Shown here: positions 1-11,796 of the stretch, one piece after another
Position numbering within the stretch: position 1 is the first letter of the stretch
Layout of the letters: every line of letters starts with the position of its first letter
Source of the DNA: Cranoglanis bouderius
Lineage: Eukaryota > Chordata > Actinopteri > Siluriformes > Cranoglanididae
Assembly (NCBI GenBank): GCA_023630585.1
Contig: CM042548.1
Coordinates: 12,863,527-12,927,526 of the forward strand
Direction of reading: 5' to 3'
Length of the DNA stretch: 64,000 bases
The notes under the pieces: model-generated
The model's database searches: none
What the model saw: only the letters and a program-made list of their open reading frames with translations
What the model was told of the DNA's origin: nothing
Made by a program: the position numbers and the translations under genes

Positions 1-742
1 GAGGAAGTGTGCAGATGGGCAGAGGAACCACAGACTTCCCTTTCTTCGTCTTCCCTTTCCCGCCCTTTCTGCCTTTCCCACCGTTCTTCTTCTTCTTCTT
101 CGTCTTGGGCTCGTAGGACGACAGGACGAATGCTTTCTGAAGGTACTGCAGTCCCTTGAAGAAGTCGCTGATGTTAATCACACCTTCATGCTTCTTGTCG
201 TGGTCAGCGATGATCTTCTGCAGATGTTCCTGATCCACGGGAGCGTGATGTTCCTGCAGGACGTACTCAAACTTCTCCCTTGAGACTTTCTCCACAGGAG
301 TGTCTGTCTCTTGGGTGAGCTGGAAGGCTTTCCTCAGCGCTTCTTCATGTTCACATGACCAGTCATGCAGCGTGAGAGCCCAGAGCTCGTTGGGATTAAC
401 CACGCCGGGTTTGGAGAACTTTGTAAACATTCTCTCTGCCTTCTGAAGCTCCTTCAGCGCCGCCTTGTGGCCGTGTGCTTTTGCGATCTGACGTGGAACC
501 AAACCGTTCATGTTCTTCAGCTTCGGGTTGCATCCTGGAGGTGAAGTAGATTCATCTCGTTAGTTACAGTTACAGAGAGTGTGATTAATGTCAGGACTGA
601 TGCCCTGTAACACACCTCTCTGTGCCAGAAACCTGCAGCACTCAGTGTGACCTTCAGCTGCAGACAGATGCAGAGCTGAGTTTCCCTCCACACACGCCGC
701 ACTGAAATCAGCCTGGTATGCTGACAACACCCGCAATACCTA

Positions 743-831
<89 letters not shown>

Positions 832-1074
832 CAGGTATGTATGCAAAAGTATATGAAGAAGAATCCTGGCACAGTGTTTTATTGTTTGAAAGTACAGATT
901 ATTTTACAGTCTCTTGCCTGGAAGAATCCTCTGGCTGCGGCGAGCTGAATGGCATTCTGCTGCTGTTTATCCACCGTGTTTGAGTTTCCTCCTCTCTGCA
1001 GGATGTGTCTCACTAACGCCACTGAGCCTGCCCTCGCCGCCTCCATCAGAGCCGTCCGCCCTGTTACCTGTACA

Positions 1075-1121
<47 letters not shown>

Positions 1122-1181
1122 AGAATAGCTCAAAAAGACTGATCTCTTACCCATTTATCCTTATTAAAAATGCTAGAATCT

Positions 1182-1231
<50 letters not shown>

Positions 1232-2188
1232 TTATATTCTTGGTGAGTTTACATGACAATAATGAATCATGTTAAGACATAATGTAAACAATTTGTGTTA
1301 TGAGAGAATAACGTATTCTGGATTTTTAAATTTTATGACAATATTGCCCTCTGATTTCTAATAATTAGCATATATTATCATATTGTTCTGTGATTGGTTC
1401 GAGTTTTGTGATCATAAACAGTGTACTTTCAGCTATCTGTAACTAATTCAGAGGGTTTAAATATTGCAAATATTCATGTTAAACTTTTAGTAGAAAGAGA
1501 GACCTGATCGGTGGCGTTAGGATCGGCTCCGCTCTCTAAAATCGAGATGCAGATGTTCTCGCACTGCTTGGCGTGTTCACAGGCGAGCAGGAACACCGGT
1601 TTCCCCGCGTTGGACACGTTGTTGACGTCGGCTTTGCTATTGAGCGCCACCTGCAGGCAGCGAGTGTGCCTCTGCGATGGAGAGATGCAATAGAACAGCA
1701 CTCCTGCACAGTGAGACAGTCAGGAGAGAAAAAAATTACAATTATTATAATAATAAATATCTCATAAAGAATAAAGAACACAGCACACCTTTCCCCTCGT
1801 TATCCACCAGGTTCATGTCAGCATGGTTCTTTGCCAGGAGAGCCAGCATAGCGTCATGGCCGAGTTCTGCGGCGAGTATGACCGGAGTGCGTCCTCTCTT
1901 GTCCTGGACATCAGGGTGAGCTCCCAGAGACAATAGGAACTCAGCCGTGTCCAGGTCATTGGAGATGGAAGTCAGGTGAAGGACACCGGTTCCCTCACTT
2001 GGTTCTGTCATATTGATCAGGTTGGGCATGCCGAGACGCACCATCTTCTCCAGCTGAGCTTTATTTCTCTCCCGCACTAACTGCAGGAGCTTGTAGATCT
2101 GCAGAACCTCCAGACGGCCCTCAGCCACTGCGCTCCTTTTCATCTTCATCATCGTCGTCGTTTTTGTCTCCTCTCCACCTTCAGACAT
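1..2188 (-). CDS. ankef1: ANKEF1, ankyrin repeat and EF-hand domain protein 1 (5' part, five coding exons, runs off the left edge)
   Basis: Coding exons in transcript order are 2188-1789, 1703-1504, 1067-918, 739-616 and 534-1, joined in frame for 469 codons; the rest lies left of the window. Residues about 25-290 form ankyrin repeats (LGAHPDVQDKRGRTP, DVNNVSNAGKPVFLLAC, TGRTALMEAARAG, GNSALHLSAAEGH). Residues 342-351 read LWALTLHDWS and 402-420 form the EF-hand-like stretch (DHDKKHEGVINISDFF), followed by a lysine/glycine-rich stretch at 435-458. Order and motifs match vertebrate ANKEF1 as I recall it. The start is the first ATG after a splice acceptor (GTTCAG directly before ATG), so a noncoding 5' exon is expected. 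The third intron uses a GC donor (CCAG/GCAAGA). The function of ANKEF1 is poorly known; the domains suggest a calcium-responsive scaffold, which is inference. Identity is secure; whether this is an a or b copy after fish genome duplication cannot be told. Confidence 0.93.
747..831 (+). repeat. (AAC)n then (AAT)n microsatellite at an ANKEF1 splice acceptor
   Basis: About eight AAC units followed by about nineteen AAT units. On the gene strand these read (ATT)n(GTT)n and end eight bases before the acceptor of the exon starting at 739, so they occupy the place of the pyrimidine tract in a 178-nt intron. Confidence 0.95.
1071..1229 (+). repeat. (AC)n at an ANKEF1 acceptor, and a nearby (AT)n tract
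   Basis: The CA tract at 1071-1120 reads (TG)n on the gene strand and runs directly into the acceptor TACAG of the exon starting at 1067. A (TA)n run lies at 1187-1229 in the same intron. Confidence 0.95.
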
Positions 2189-3537
2189 CTGAACATCCAG
2201 AGAGAGAGAGAGAAACAGGGGTTAATACTGAGTCCAGAAGATCATCATTACACCTTGTCTTTATATTCCACAATTCTGCTGTACATCATCTCATCAACAT
2301 ATATCCATAATCTGCTACAGGCTCTGCCCCTTTCCATTCTGCAGTGCATGATGGGAAGGTTAGTCCACACTATTATCTGGGACCTCTGACAGGAAAACAC
2401 ACTGGGTTCCTTTGTGTACTCAGGGCCTGGGAACCGTCCAACCTTCTTTCTTTCTTTTTGTTTCCTTTCTCTTTCCCTTCCTCCTCTTTCCTTCTCTTCC
2501 TCATTCTTTTCCCCCTGTATTTCTCCCTCTCCTTCCCATCTTCCTATTTGTTTTCACTTTTTTTCCCCTTCCTTTTTCTCTTCCCAAATGGAATATATAA
2601 TTATATATTATATAATAAGAACGTATGCCTTTACTCATTATTTCCTTCATCACTTTCAGCTCAATTAAAGCACAAATTCTTCATTAAATGCAGATTTTTA
2701 AAGCTGAATCGCTCGCTTTAATTTACTGGATTTAATGTAACTCTCTGTAACCTGAATTTTAAAAAAAATTATTAAATGAAACTAAGAAAAGTGCTGTGTG
2801 TTAATAAGAACTCTGTCTGGTTTGGGTGTGTGTGTAGATGGAATATTCAAGTATAAACAGCTCTAATTTATTAGAGAAATTAAATATAATTAGTATAGTT
2901 TAATTATAATTATAGTGAAGTAAAAAGTGTGTAATGATCAGAATGACTCACGCTGCACTTATCCCGGGATAAATCAGAGAGAAATGCGGTGTCTGTGAGA
3001 GACAGGACTGATCCACTCTGCTGCACTGAAACACACAGTCTGTAGTGTGTGTAGTGTTAAATTCATCTCCATGGTAACAGTACGCAGGCTCAAGAACAAG
3101 ATTTAACACCCAGGCCTGCTTTCAGGAACCTGTCTCACCTCTCAGTGTAAATATAACACCCGTCTAACTGCTGTCACTGCAGTGGATCAGGTCTAAGCCC
3201 TTCTGTGTGCACTTTCTCAGCTCTGTGTGCCTTAGTGTGTGGATCAGTGTCTGAGGAATGAGAAACAAAAAACTTTACAGAAAACATATCAACTTCACAT
3301 GGAATGGATTTTCCACATGTAGTGTGTGTGTGTGTGTGCGCGTGTGTGTGTGTTCTTATTTTCACGTGATCACATATACTATTATTCACATCATCACGTG
3401 AAAAACTTATGATCACGTGTGAATATGGATAAAGTAAGGATTTATTATAAATAAACTACATTATAAATAAGGATTGTTTAAAATGATAAATGTTAAGTCA
3501 CAGTGTTAAGTGACTCGGTTATAGAAGAGCCGACTCA
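2189..3537 (-). other. Probable 5'-UTR intron of ANKEF1
   Basis: The acceptor GTTCAG sits directly before the start codon. A strong donor on the same strand (CAGGAG/GTGAGTCG) has its last exon base at 3539. The two would define an intron of about 1.35 kb. It contains a 150-bp pyrimidine-rich tract at 2430-2590 (TTCC/CTTC) and a short (TG)n at 3321-3352. Other donor-like sites near 2951 and 3138 are possible, so the exact noncoding exon is inferred. Confidence 0.45.
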
Positions 3538-3805
3538 CCTCCTGTTTAAAGTCACTCCTGATAAAAGAGCTCTCAGAGTCTAGTTTTCTGATTTAGATTT
3601 GAGAAACTTTTAACCACATCCCCGCTGTAACCACGCCGTGACCCGAGCGCGCGCGCTAAAGCTTTCGTATAAACTCGGCAGTTTTCGGAAAGCCGAAGTG
3701 TCCTATACTGCTGCTGCTGCTGCTAAAAAAAAAAAAAAAAGAAAAAGAAAAAAAAGTAAAATAAATAAATAAATAAAGAGAAATAAATAAACAACAACAA
3801 CAACA

Positions 3806-3848
<43 letters not shown>

Positions 3849-4083
3849 TAAATGTACTTGTGTTTTTATTATTAGTTTATTTTAAAACATATTTAATTGT
3901 AAAATTACAGCCACTTCAACCCGGAAGTAGGGAATTCAGAGCGCTTTGACCGCACGCACACGTAAACTTCCGCCCTCCCTACCTTTTCACCAATCAGAGC
4001 GGGGCATGGTTTACCTTTCACCCCTAGTCCATGTTCCTTTTACTAGACTCTACACACACACACACACACACAGAGTGTAAAAC
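3538..4083. promoter_or_regulatory. Divergent ANKEF1/KHK promoter region
   Basis: The two genes are head to head. CpG-rich patches occur at 3625-3700 and 3915-3970. A CCAAT-box-like motif (ACCAATCAGAGC) lies at 3989-4000, about 90 bases before the KHK start codon. Between the patches is low-complexity DNA: CTG repeats at 3710-3723, an A-rich run, and (ATT)n at 3807-3845. No clear TATA box was seen. Start sites were not determined. Confidence 0.5.
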
Positions 4084-4908
4084 ATGGAGCAGAAGAGGAT
4101 CCTGTGTGTCGGGTTGGTGTGTTTGGACATCATTAACGTGGTGGATAAATTTCCGGAAGAGGACACGGACACCAGGTTTATTTACTGAATAAAAGAATTG
4201 AATAATATAATGTTATCCTGTCCGTTATAACGGCGCAGTGAAGACAGGAGTCAGAGGGTTACAGGGTTAAAGTACAGCTCTCACTGCTGTGTGCATGTTA
4301 AAGGGGACAGGATAGTACTGCTGTAGTGCAGCTTTTATACTGCAAGGCTAATGTAGCTAACAAGCAATATAAACCTATGACCACCAATTAGCAATGTGCA
4401 CAATGCGCCATGCAAAGACATAACGGTGTGATACTGTTATAACTCCTTATTACACTGTCATAAATGTTTATTAAACCTTTCTACCTATGCAGCTTTTGCA
4501 AACGTTTGGATCTGAAATAAGTAAAGAAGGTCTGATTTCAGAAAAGCTTCAAGTGTACATCAACTTATATCATCTTATATATCATCTATCATCTAATATA
4601 TCATATATCATCAGCCGTGTGCTGATATGAAATATTTGTGCTCCAGTTGATGTAATGTAATGTGATTAATGAAATAAAGCCACACACTGATCACTTTGGC
4701 CTTTGCAGCTCATTCATCCGAAACTGAATGTGGGCGGGGCCTGATCTCTGCTAAGGTAATCAGGAGACACGCCCCCTTACAGCAATGATGTCACTGCTGA
4801 TGTCAGAGAGTGAATTATACTGTCAGAAAAACTTTAAACTGAATTTATGTTAAAAATGATCTGATTTTCCGATCAGAGCTTGTGTATAGACAGAACTCCA
4901 TTAAATAC

Positions 4909-4949
<41 letters not shown>

Positions 4950-6778
4950 GCAGATGTGTGTCCCAGAGGTGGCAGCGAGGTGGAAACGCCTCAAACTCCT
5001 GCACGGTTCTGTCTCTGCTCGGTGCTCCCTGTGCCTTCATGGGTTCTCTGGCTGCAGGACCAATTGCTGAGTAAGTTCTCTTCCCTCCATTTAACCCCCT
5101 GCACTCAGATCAGTAACCATACCATACTATACCATACCATACCATACCCTCCTGTACTGTACTGTACTGTCCCTGACCCATACTGTACTGTACCATACCA
5201 TACTGTACTATACCCTCCTGTACCATACCGTACTGTACTGTACTGTACTCCACTATACCCTCCTGTACTGTACTGTACCATACCATACTGTACTATACCC
5301 TCCTGTACTATACCATACCATACCGTACTGTACTGTACTCCACTATACCCTCCTGTACTGAACTATACCATACCATACCCTCCTGTACTGTACTGTACTG
5401 TCCCTGACCCATACTGTACTGTACCATACCATACTGTACTATACCCTCCTGTACTATACCATACCGTACTGTACTGTACTCCACTATACCCTCCTGTACT
5501 GTACTATACCATACCATACAGTACTATACCCTCCTGTACTATACCATACTATACCATACCGTACTGTACTGTACTCCACTATACCCTCCTGTACTGTACT
5601 GTACCATACCATACAGTACTATACCCTCCTGTACTATACCATACTATACCATACCGTACTGTACTGTACTCCACTATACCCTCCTGTACTGAACTATACC
5701 ATACCATACCCTCCTGTACTGTACCATAACATACCATACCGTCCTGTACTGTACTGTACTGTCCCTGACCCATACTGTACTGTACCATACTATACTGTAC
5801 TATACCCTCCTGTACTATACCATACCATACCGTACTGTACTGTACTCCACTATACCCTCCTGTACTGAACTATACCATACCATACCCTCCTGTACTGTAC
5901 CATAACATACCATACCGTCCTGTACTGTACTGTACTGTCCCTGACCCATACTGTACTGTACCATACCATACTGTACTATACCCTCCTGTACTATACCATA
6001 CCATACCGTACTGTACTGTACTCCACTATACCCTCCTGTACTGTACTGTACCATACCATACTGTACTATACCCTCCTGTACTATACCATACCATACCATA
6101 CCATACCGTACTGTACTGTACTCCACTATACCCTCCTGTACTGAACTATACCATACCATACCCTCCTGTAATGTACCATAACATACCATACCGTCCTGTA
6201 CTGTACTCCACTATACCCTCCTGTACTATAGCATACCATACCCTCCTGTACTGTACTGTACTATACCATACCCTCCTGTACTGTACTACACCATACCGTA
6301 CTGTACTGTACTCCAGTATACCCTCCTGTACTGAACTATACCATACCATACCCTCCTGTACTGTACTGTACTATACCATACTGTACTGTACTATACCATA
6401 CTGTACTGTACTGTACTATACCATACTGTACTGTACCATACCCTCCTGTACTGTACTATACCATACCCTCCTGTACTGTACTGTACTATACCATACTGTA
6501 CTGTACTATACTATACCCTCCTGTACGGTACTATACCATACCATACCGTACCATGCTGAGCACTGGGTTCTTATGCAGGGTTTTTTTAGTGTGTGTGTGT
6601 GTGTGTGTGTACACACTCTTCAATACTTTGTTCACTTCAGCTTCATCCTGAATGATTTTAAAATGTACCACATTGACATCTCTCTTGTTACTGAGCATGC
6701 TCAGTGCTCATGCCCCGCCTCCGTCGTCATCGGCAACCGGACCAGCGGCTCACGTACCATCCTGCACATGAACAGGTT

Positions 6779-6833
<55 letters not shown>

Positions 6834-8741
6834 GTGCGCACACTTTCCTGCTTGCTGTCGAGATGTCTGAAGAGAAACATCTATGCAAGAGAAACAGCAT
6901 GTGCCCTTGTCCATTTCCCCTTGATTGAGTGCACTTGTCCATCATAAGGGCCGTTCTGTGAAGATCATTAGATAAGCGTTAGATGAGGATGAAGTCGACG
7001 GTGATGTCACAGTTTGTAATCAGAAACACTGGAGTGAACATTTGATTAGCATGCTAGTTACAGAGATAGCTTGCTAGTAAGCTAGTTAATTTACAAACTT
7101 TACAAAACACTAATGGAGCTGCACTTTGCTAGTTAGTAAGCTAGCTAGATAATTAACAAAAAGAAAATTAAGCTGGCTAATATGTGTGGTAGCAAGTGTA
7201 AAAACACTGAGATTTTACGATATTCATTGAGTTTTGTTTGTCAGAGACTTAACTGTAACAAAAACAATATATTATTAGTAATATTAGCGATATTATCAAA
7301 AACATTTGTTCATATTGATAAATAAAAGGTATAAAAGACAAATCTTTAGTAGTAAACAGGCTTTTGGGGTATTTTATTGCAGTTAGTAAATTAGTTAGTT
7401 AGCAGAGTTGTTAGTCAGCAAGGTAGTCTGTTTGTGAAGTAATATTCTGCTAGTTAATTAGAACACTAGCCATGCTAGCATGTTAGTGACTTAGCAAGCG
7501 AGCTCAGGGAGGAAATCTGAGAGGAAAATCACTTTAGCTACAGCGTCCCCTTGAAAGTGCACACTCAAGCAGCGTAGTGAGCTGATGCTTACTTCTGAGC
7601 GCTGAAGGGAAGTTGGCAAGTTTGCTAACTTGAATATGGCAAAAAAGGAACACCCTGGGGAATAATCACACCGCGCTTCTCCACGTCAGCACTAGGTGGC
7701 GCAGTGATGCGTACGCTAACTTAATAAACCTGACCTTGTGCTTTTCTCTATGTTGTTAGCTTCATCGTGAGTGATTTTAGTCGCCGCGGTGTGGATATTT
7801 CTGGTGTGGCATGGCAGCAGTGTGGCGAGACGCCGTGTGCGTGTTGTATTGTTTGTCAAAAGTCGGGTTCTCGCACCGTGGTTCTCTATGACACGTAAGC
7901 CGATAATAACAATAATAATAATAATAATAATCTGGAATAATCTTGACAATCACATGACCATCATACGCTAATATGTGATGATCAGTCCTCTGTAGGCATG
8001 CGCTAATCAGCATAACGATATTCCTGAGAACAGTTTTATACCTGTTAGCTAACGCTACATGACCTGATTGGCTAGCATTGGTTAGCTAGCATTATTCAGA
8101 ATTGTACAACAGTATTGTGGTATTGTATGATGTCAGATTTGCTAAACAAAAATAAAACACTAAAGGTTATTAAAAGCCTGCAGTGGAACTGAATTAATTC
8201 ACTCGAACAGTATTAATAAATCAGTATGCTAATTCATATGCTAATCAGCTACATTTGTTCCTAATTGAACTTTTGTAGATGAAATAATAATTTCATATTT
8301 AATTTTAAATCTAATTATTTCCTAAGATGTATTATTAAATGTTTATTGTTTATCAGACATAAAAACACAAACACACACAGGCTCTTAAAGTTAAAATCAT
8401 TAAAAATAATTATAACTTAAAACAATACTTTAAGTATTATTCTTTATAGTACTTAATACTGTGTAATAATACTGTTCAAATCACTTAACAATATTTTAAT
8501 AAAGCTGTTAATGTTTGTATGAAAAACAGCTAATAACACTTTACACTTAGTAAATGAAATACTTTTATTGGTACAAAACAATACTCCATACTTTATTAAA
8601 GTACTTTTTAGAAATGTTAATATTACTTAATCATAAATAAATAAAACAAAATTAAAAAGCTATATTTAAAAGATCTGTCTTAGGAATGGAGCATAAATTT
8701 TAGCTCCTACGGTTATATTTAAAGCTCATAATACCCAGGAG

Positions 8742-8807
<66 letters not shown>

Positions 8808-8992
8808 TGAGTTTCCTGATTTCTCATCTCTGTTGGATCAGAAACCTGCCTGATGTTTGTGCAGATGATTTCTCAAAGCTGGATCTCAGTCAGTATCAGT
8901 GGATTCACTTCGAGGTGAAAATTATCTTCTTTTATTTTTTACTGACAGTGAAATGTGTTTAAAATGATTGACAGTGAGAGAAACAGAGAGAG

Positions 8993-9048
<56 letters not shown>

Positions 9049-11686
9049 CAGGGTCGTAACGCTGATGAACAGGTGAAGATGATTGAACAGGTGAAAAGCT
9101 ACAATGCCACACAGGAAGAGAAGAACAGGATCACCGTCTCCGTGGAGATTGAGAAAACCCGCCCCTCTCTCTATCAGCTCTTCCCCCGTGGAGACGTGGT
9201 ACAGTCCGACTTCACTACAGTCCGACTTCACTACAGTCCGACTTCACTACCGTCCGACTTCACTATCGTCCGACTTCACTACCGTCCGACTTCCTTACAG
9301 TCCGCCTTCACTACAGTCCGACTTCCTTACAGTCCGCCTTCACTACAGTCCGACTTCCTTACAGTCCGACTTCACTACCGTCCGACTTCACTACCGTCTG
9401 ACTTCCTTACAGTCCGACTTCACTACCGTCTGACTTCCTTACAGTCCGACTTCACTACCGTCTACCTTCACTACTGTCCGCCTTCACTACCGTCTGACTT
9501 CCTTACAGTCCGACTTCACTACCGTCCGACTTCACTACCGTCTGACTTCCTTACAGTCCGACTTCACTACCGTCCGACTTCACTACCGTCGGACATCCTT
9601 ACAGTCCAACTTCACTACCGTCCGACTTCACTACCGTCCGACTTCCTTACAGTCCGACTTCACTACCGTCCGACTTCACTACCGTCCGACTTCACTACCG
9701 TCTGACTTCCTTACAGTCCGACTTCACTACTGTCCGACTTCACTACCGTCCGACTTCCTTACAGTCCGACTTCACTACTGTCCGACTTCACTACCGTCCG
9801 ACTTCCTTACAGTCCGACTTCACTACTGTCCGACTTCACTACCGTCCGACTTCCTTACAGTCCGACTTCCTTACAGTCCGACTTCACTACCGTCCGACTT
9901 CCTTACAGTCCGCCTTCACTGCCGTTCGACTTCACTACCGTCCGACTTCACTACCGTCCGACTTCCTTACAGTCCGACTTCACTACCGTCCGTCTTCACT
10001 TCCGTCCGACTTCCTTACAGTCCGCCTTCACTGCCGTTCGACTTCACTACCGTCTGACTTCCTTACAGTCCGACTTCACTACAGTATAGTAAATTATAGT
10101 TATAATTAAATATGTTAGAAATATACAGTAGGTGTGTATATTCTCCTGTGTGTTGTGCAGGTGTTTGTGAGTAAAGACGTGGCTCTGCATTTCGGGTTTC
10201 AGTCGGCATCCAGTGCAGTGAAGGGGTTTTACAGCCGAGTGAAAGACGGGTAAGAAATAAACCTCCGAAACGTCTGTAAGACTGAAATTAAATGAATATC
10301 CTGTTCATACACTTAACACAATTGCACAATTAACATCATTCACGTGAACAGTGTTTGTAATTTTTCCTCTTTTTTGTGCACATTTATAGTTTTACTCCAT
10401 TTAAGAGGTATTTGGTTTAAAGATCATTGGAAAGGGGTTCTGTAGCCGGAACAGTTTGAGCCCCACTGCTCTACAGGCAGAATATAATCAGGTTTATTTT
10501 TTATTTACAGACTGTAATAAAATGTTGCTTTCTGTGTTTTAATGAAGACAGACTTCTCCTGGAATTTATCTGATAGTGGAATAGATTTAGAAATAAATTT
10601 AGATTTATTTCTAAAACAGACTACAGTGTCAGAGAGTGGTGATGTATTTTATTCTCCACTAGATGTCACTAGAGAGCTATTATTCTCCATCCCAGCTGCG
10701 CAATAAAGTCTGTTTCAAAAAAATCTGATCGTCCTAAAGCACTGTTTTTATAACATCAAAGTGAACTCTGTGTGTAACTCACAAAATGATCCAGGAGTCC
10801 ATTAAATCTAAAATTAGACTTTTTAATATTTAGGAGCACAGCAGGACTCACGCAATATTTCGGATTAATATATGGAGTAAAGGGTGTGTGAACAGGAGAT
10901 TCAGATCGAGTTTCAGTTCTATGTGATGGTTTATATGTGAGCTCCCGTGTTCAGGGCCGTGCTGATCTGTGCCTGGGCTGAGAAAGGTGCAGATGCGATG
11001 GGTCCTGATGGTACTGTAGTGCACTCTGACGCTTTTCCTCCTGAGAAACTGGTGGACACACTCGGAGCTGGAGACACGTTTAATGCCTCGGTCATTTACA
11101 CCCTGTCTAACGGTAATAACTAATTGAATATTTGTTCAGTCAGGAATAAAACACACCAGGGCATGTTGTTATAGGAAAATAATCACCTTCGGAGTGGTAA
11201 CAATAATACACGCACCCACACAGTGTTTAATACGTTTACATCATAACACTAAAATGACTCTGATTGACTCCAACGAATCACAGTCTGCCTCTAATTACAT
11301 ATTCATGAGCTGTGAAACTGATTGGTCCTTTAATTAGGCTCTGTGTTACTGTGACCCTAAACATCGTCACTGAGATCCAAAGCTCTGAGGATTTTTAGTG
11401 TCGATGATGTGATGCTTATTAACGAAGCACCTGTCAATCAAACGTCTCTCCCGAATATGCAGATTCGCAGAGGGCCACACCCACACAGCCGAGTGGAAAA
11501 ACAGACGTGGTTTATAATAAGGTTCATGTGTTTGGAATCAAATCTGAGTGAATAAATGAATGAAGTGTTGTTGTTCTCCGCTCGGTTTCTCCTGCAGGAG
11601 GGTCTTTACAGGAAGCGCTCACATTTGGCTGCCAGATTGCGGGAAAGAAATGCGGCGTTCACGGCTACGACGGGATCCTTCCGTGA
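4084..11686 (+). CDS. khk: KHK, ketohexokinase (fructokinase), complete with alternative exons 3
   Basis: Phosphorylates fructose to fructose 1-phosphate with ATP in the cytosol, the first step of fructose breakdown. Coding exons: 4084-4175, 4954-5070, then either 6641-6775 or 7760-7894, then 8842-8914, 9052-9198, 10161-10249, 10955-11112 and 11598-11686. They join in frame to 299 residues; human KHK has 298. It is a PfkB-family kinase: the N-terminal RILCVGLVCLDIINVVDKFP, the substrate-side RWQRGGNASNSCTVL, and the catalytic GAGDTFNAS, whose Asp falls at residue 258 as in human. The C terminus is GVHGYDGILP then stop. All junctions are GT-AG. Introns 2 and 5 are occupied by long minisatellites. 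Downstream, EMILIN1 converges from the other strand. Identity is certain; orthology to the single vertebrate KHK is very likely. Confidence 0.97.
4908..4948 (+). repeat. (GT)n at the KHK exon 2 acceptor
   Basis: About 20 GT units end in GTTGCAG directly before exon 2 at 4954, so the usual pyrimidine tract is replaced by the microsatellite. Confidence 0.95.
5113..6556 (+). repeat. Minisatellite of TAC-type pentamers in KHK intron 2
   Basis: About 1.44 kb built almost entirely of 5-base words (TACTG, TACCA, TACTA, TACCC, TCCTG, CACTA). A longer period is overlaid: the word CTCCACTATACCCTCCTGTA recurs about ten times, and CCCTGACCCATACTG occurs four times (from 5172, 5402, 5763 and 5939). Because the unit has no stop in several frames it yields long artificial open frames. 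It fills intron 2 just upstream of the alternative exons 3. Confidence 0.95.
6641..6775 (+). CDS. khk: KHK alternative exon 3, C-type
   Basis: A 135-nt cassette whose translation starts FILNDFKMYHIDIS and ends SGSRTILHMNR. It aligns best to the exon 3 of the human KHK-C form (which ends SGSRTILYYDR). Acceptor TTCACTTCAG; donor AACAG/GTTTGT, followed at once by a UG-rich tract to 6837. It splits codons exactly as exon 3A does (takes one base, leaves two). It is more diverged from human than the A-type exon. Confidence 0.85.
6776..6837 (+). repeat. (GT)n starting at the exon 3C donor
   Basis: The donor GTTTGTGTGTG flows directly into a TG repeat of about 50 bases. UG-rich sequence just after a weak donor is a known context for splicing regulators such as TIA1 and CELF/TDP-43 family proteins. 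Confidence 0.85.
6961..7640 (+). other. GCTAGC/GCTAA-rich stretch in the KHK intron between exons 3C and 3A
   Basis: No coding potential. The short words GCTAG, GCTAA and TTAGTAAG recur many times in a degenerate way, as they do at 14220-15700 and 52430-55560. A decayed tandem or dispersed repeat is likely. Confidence 0.5.
7760..7894 (+). CDS. khk: KHK alternative exon 3, A-type
   Basis: A second 135-nt cassette with the same phases as 6641-6775. Its translation begins FIVSDFSRRGVDISGVAWQ and ends SGSRTVVLYDT, closely matching the exon 3 of the human KHK-A form (FLVADFRRRGVDVSQVAWQ). Acceptor TGTTGTTAG, donor ACAC/GTAAGC. Both cassettes are multiples of three, so including both or neither would keep the frame; exclusive use is inferred from the known vertebrate gene. 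Confidence 0.9.
7904..8741 (+). other. KHK intron between exon 3A and exon 4
   Basis: An (AAT)n run lies at 7905-7931, then a GCTAAC/GCTAGC patch at 8040-8100 and AT-rich sequence. No further exon was recognised. Confidence 0.5.
8743..8807 (+). repeat. (TG)n upstream of KHK exon 4
   Basis: About 32 TG units ending 34 bases before the exon 4 acceptor. A normal pyrimidine tract (TTTCCTGATTTCTCATCTC) lies between. Confidence 0.95.
8996..9047 (+). repeat. (GT)n at the KHK exon 5 acceptor
   Basis: About 25 GT units followed by TTCAG and exon 5 at 9052, so the acceptor's upstream tract is the microsatellite. Confidence 0.95.
9200..10086 (+). repeat. 16-bp minisatellite starting at the KHK exon 5 donor
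   Basis: About 55 copies of a 16-base unit, mainly ACTTCACTACCGTCCG with the variant ACTTCCTTACAGTCCG. The array starts within the splice donor itself (GTACAGTCCGACTTC, intron positions 1 onward). Many units contain CTTCCTTACAG, which resembles a 3' splice site. The exon 5 reading frame stays open through the array to 9705, so retention would add a long repetitive tail. Confidence 0.97.
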
Positions 11687-11796
11687 AAACAGAGCTGAAG
11701 ATGCAGATGTTCAGGAAAATCACGTGCGGTTTAAATGCCACATTCCTGCTGATCAGAAGCTTTAACAACATAAACGTATAAATATATAATCTTTAC

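Noticed and set aside
4911..5729. A 272-codon plus-strand open frame over KHK exon 2
   Set aside because: It is out of frame with the true exon 2 and continues only because the pentamer array lacks stops.
8968..9705. A 245-codon open frame as a separate gene
   Set aside because: Its first part is KHK exon 5 in the correct frame; the rest is the intronic 16-bp minisatellite.
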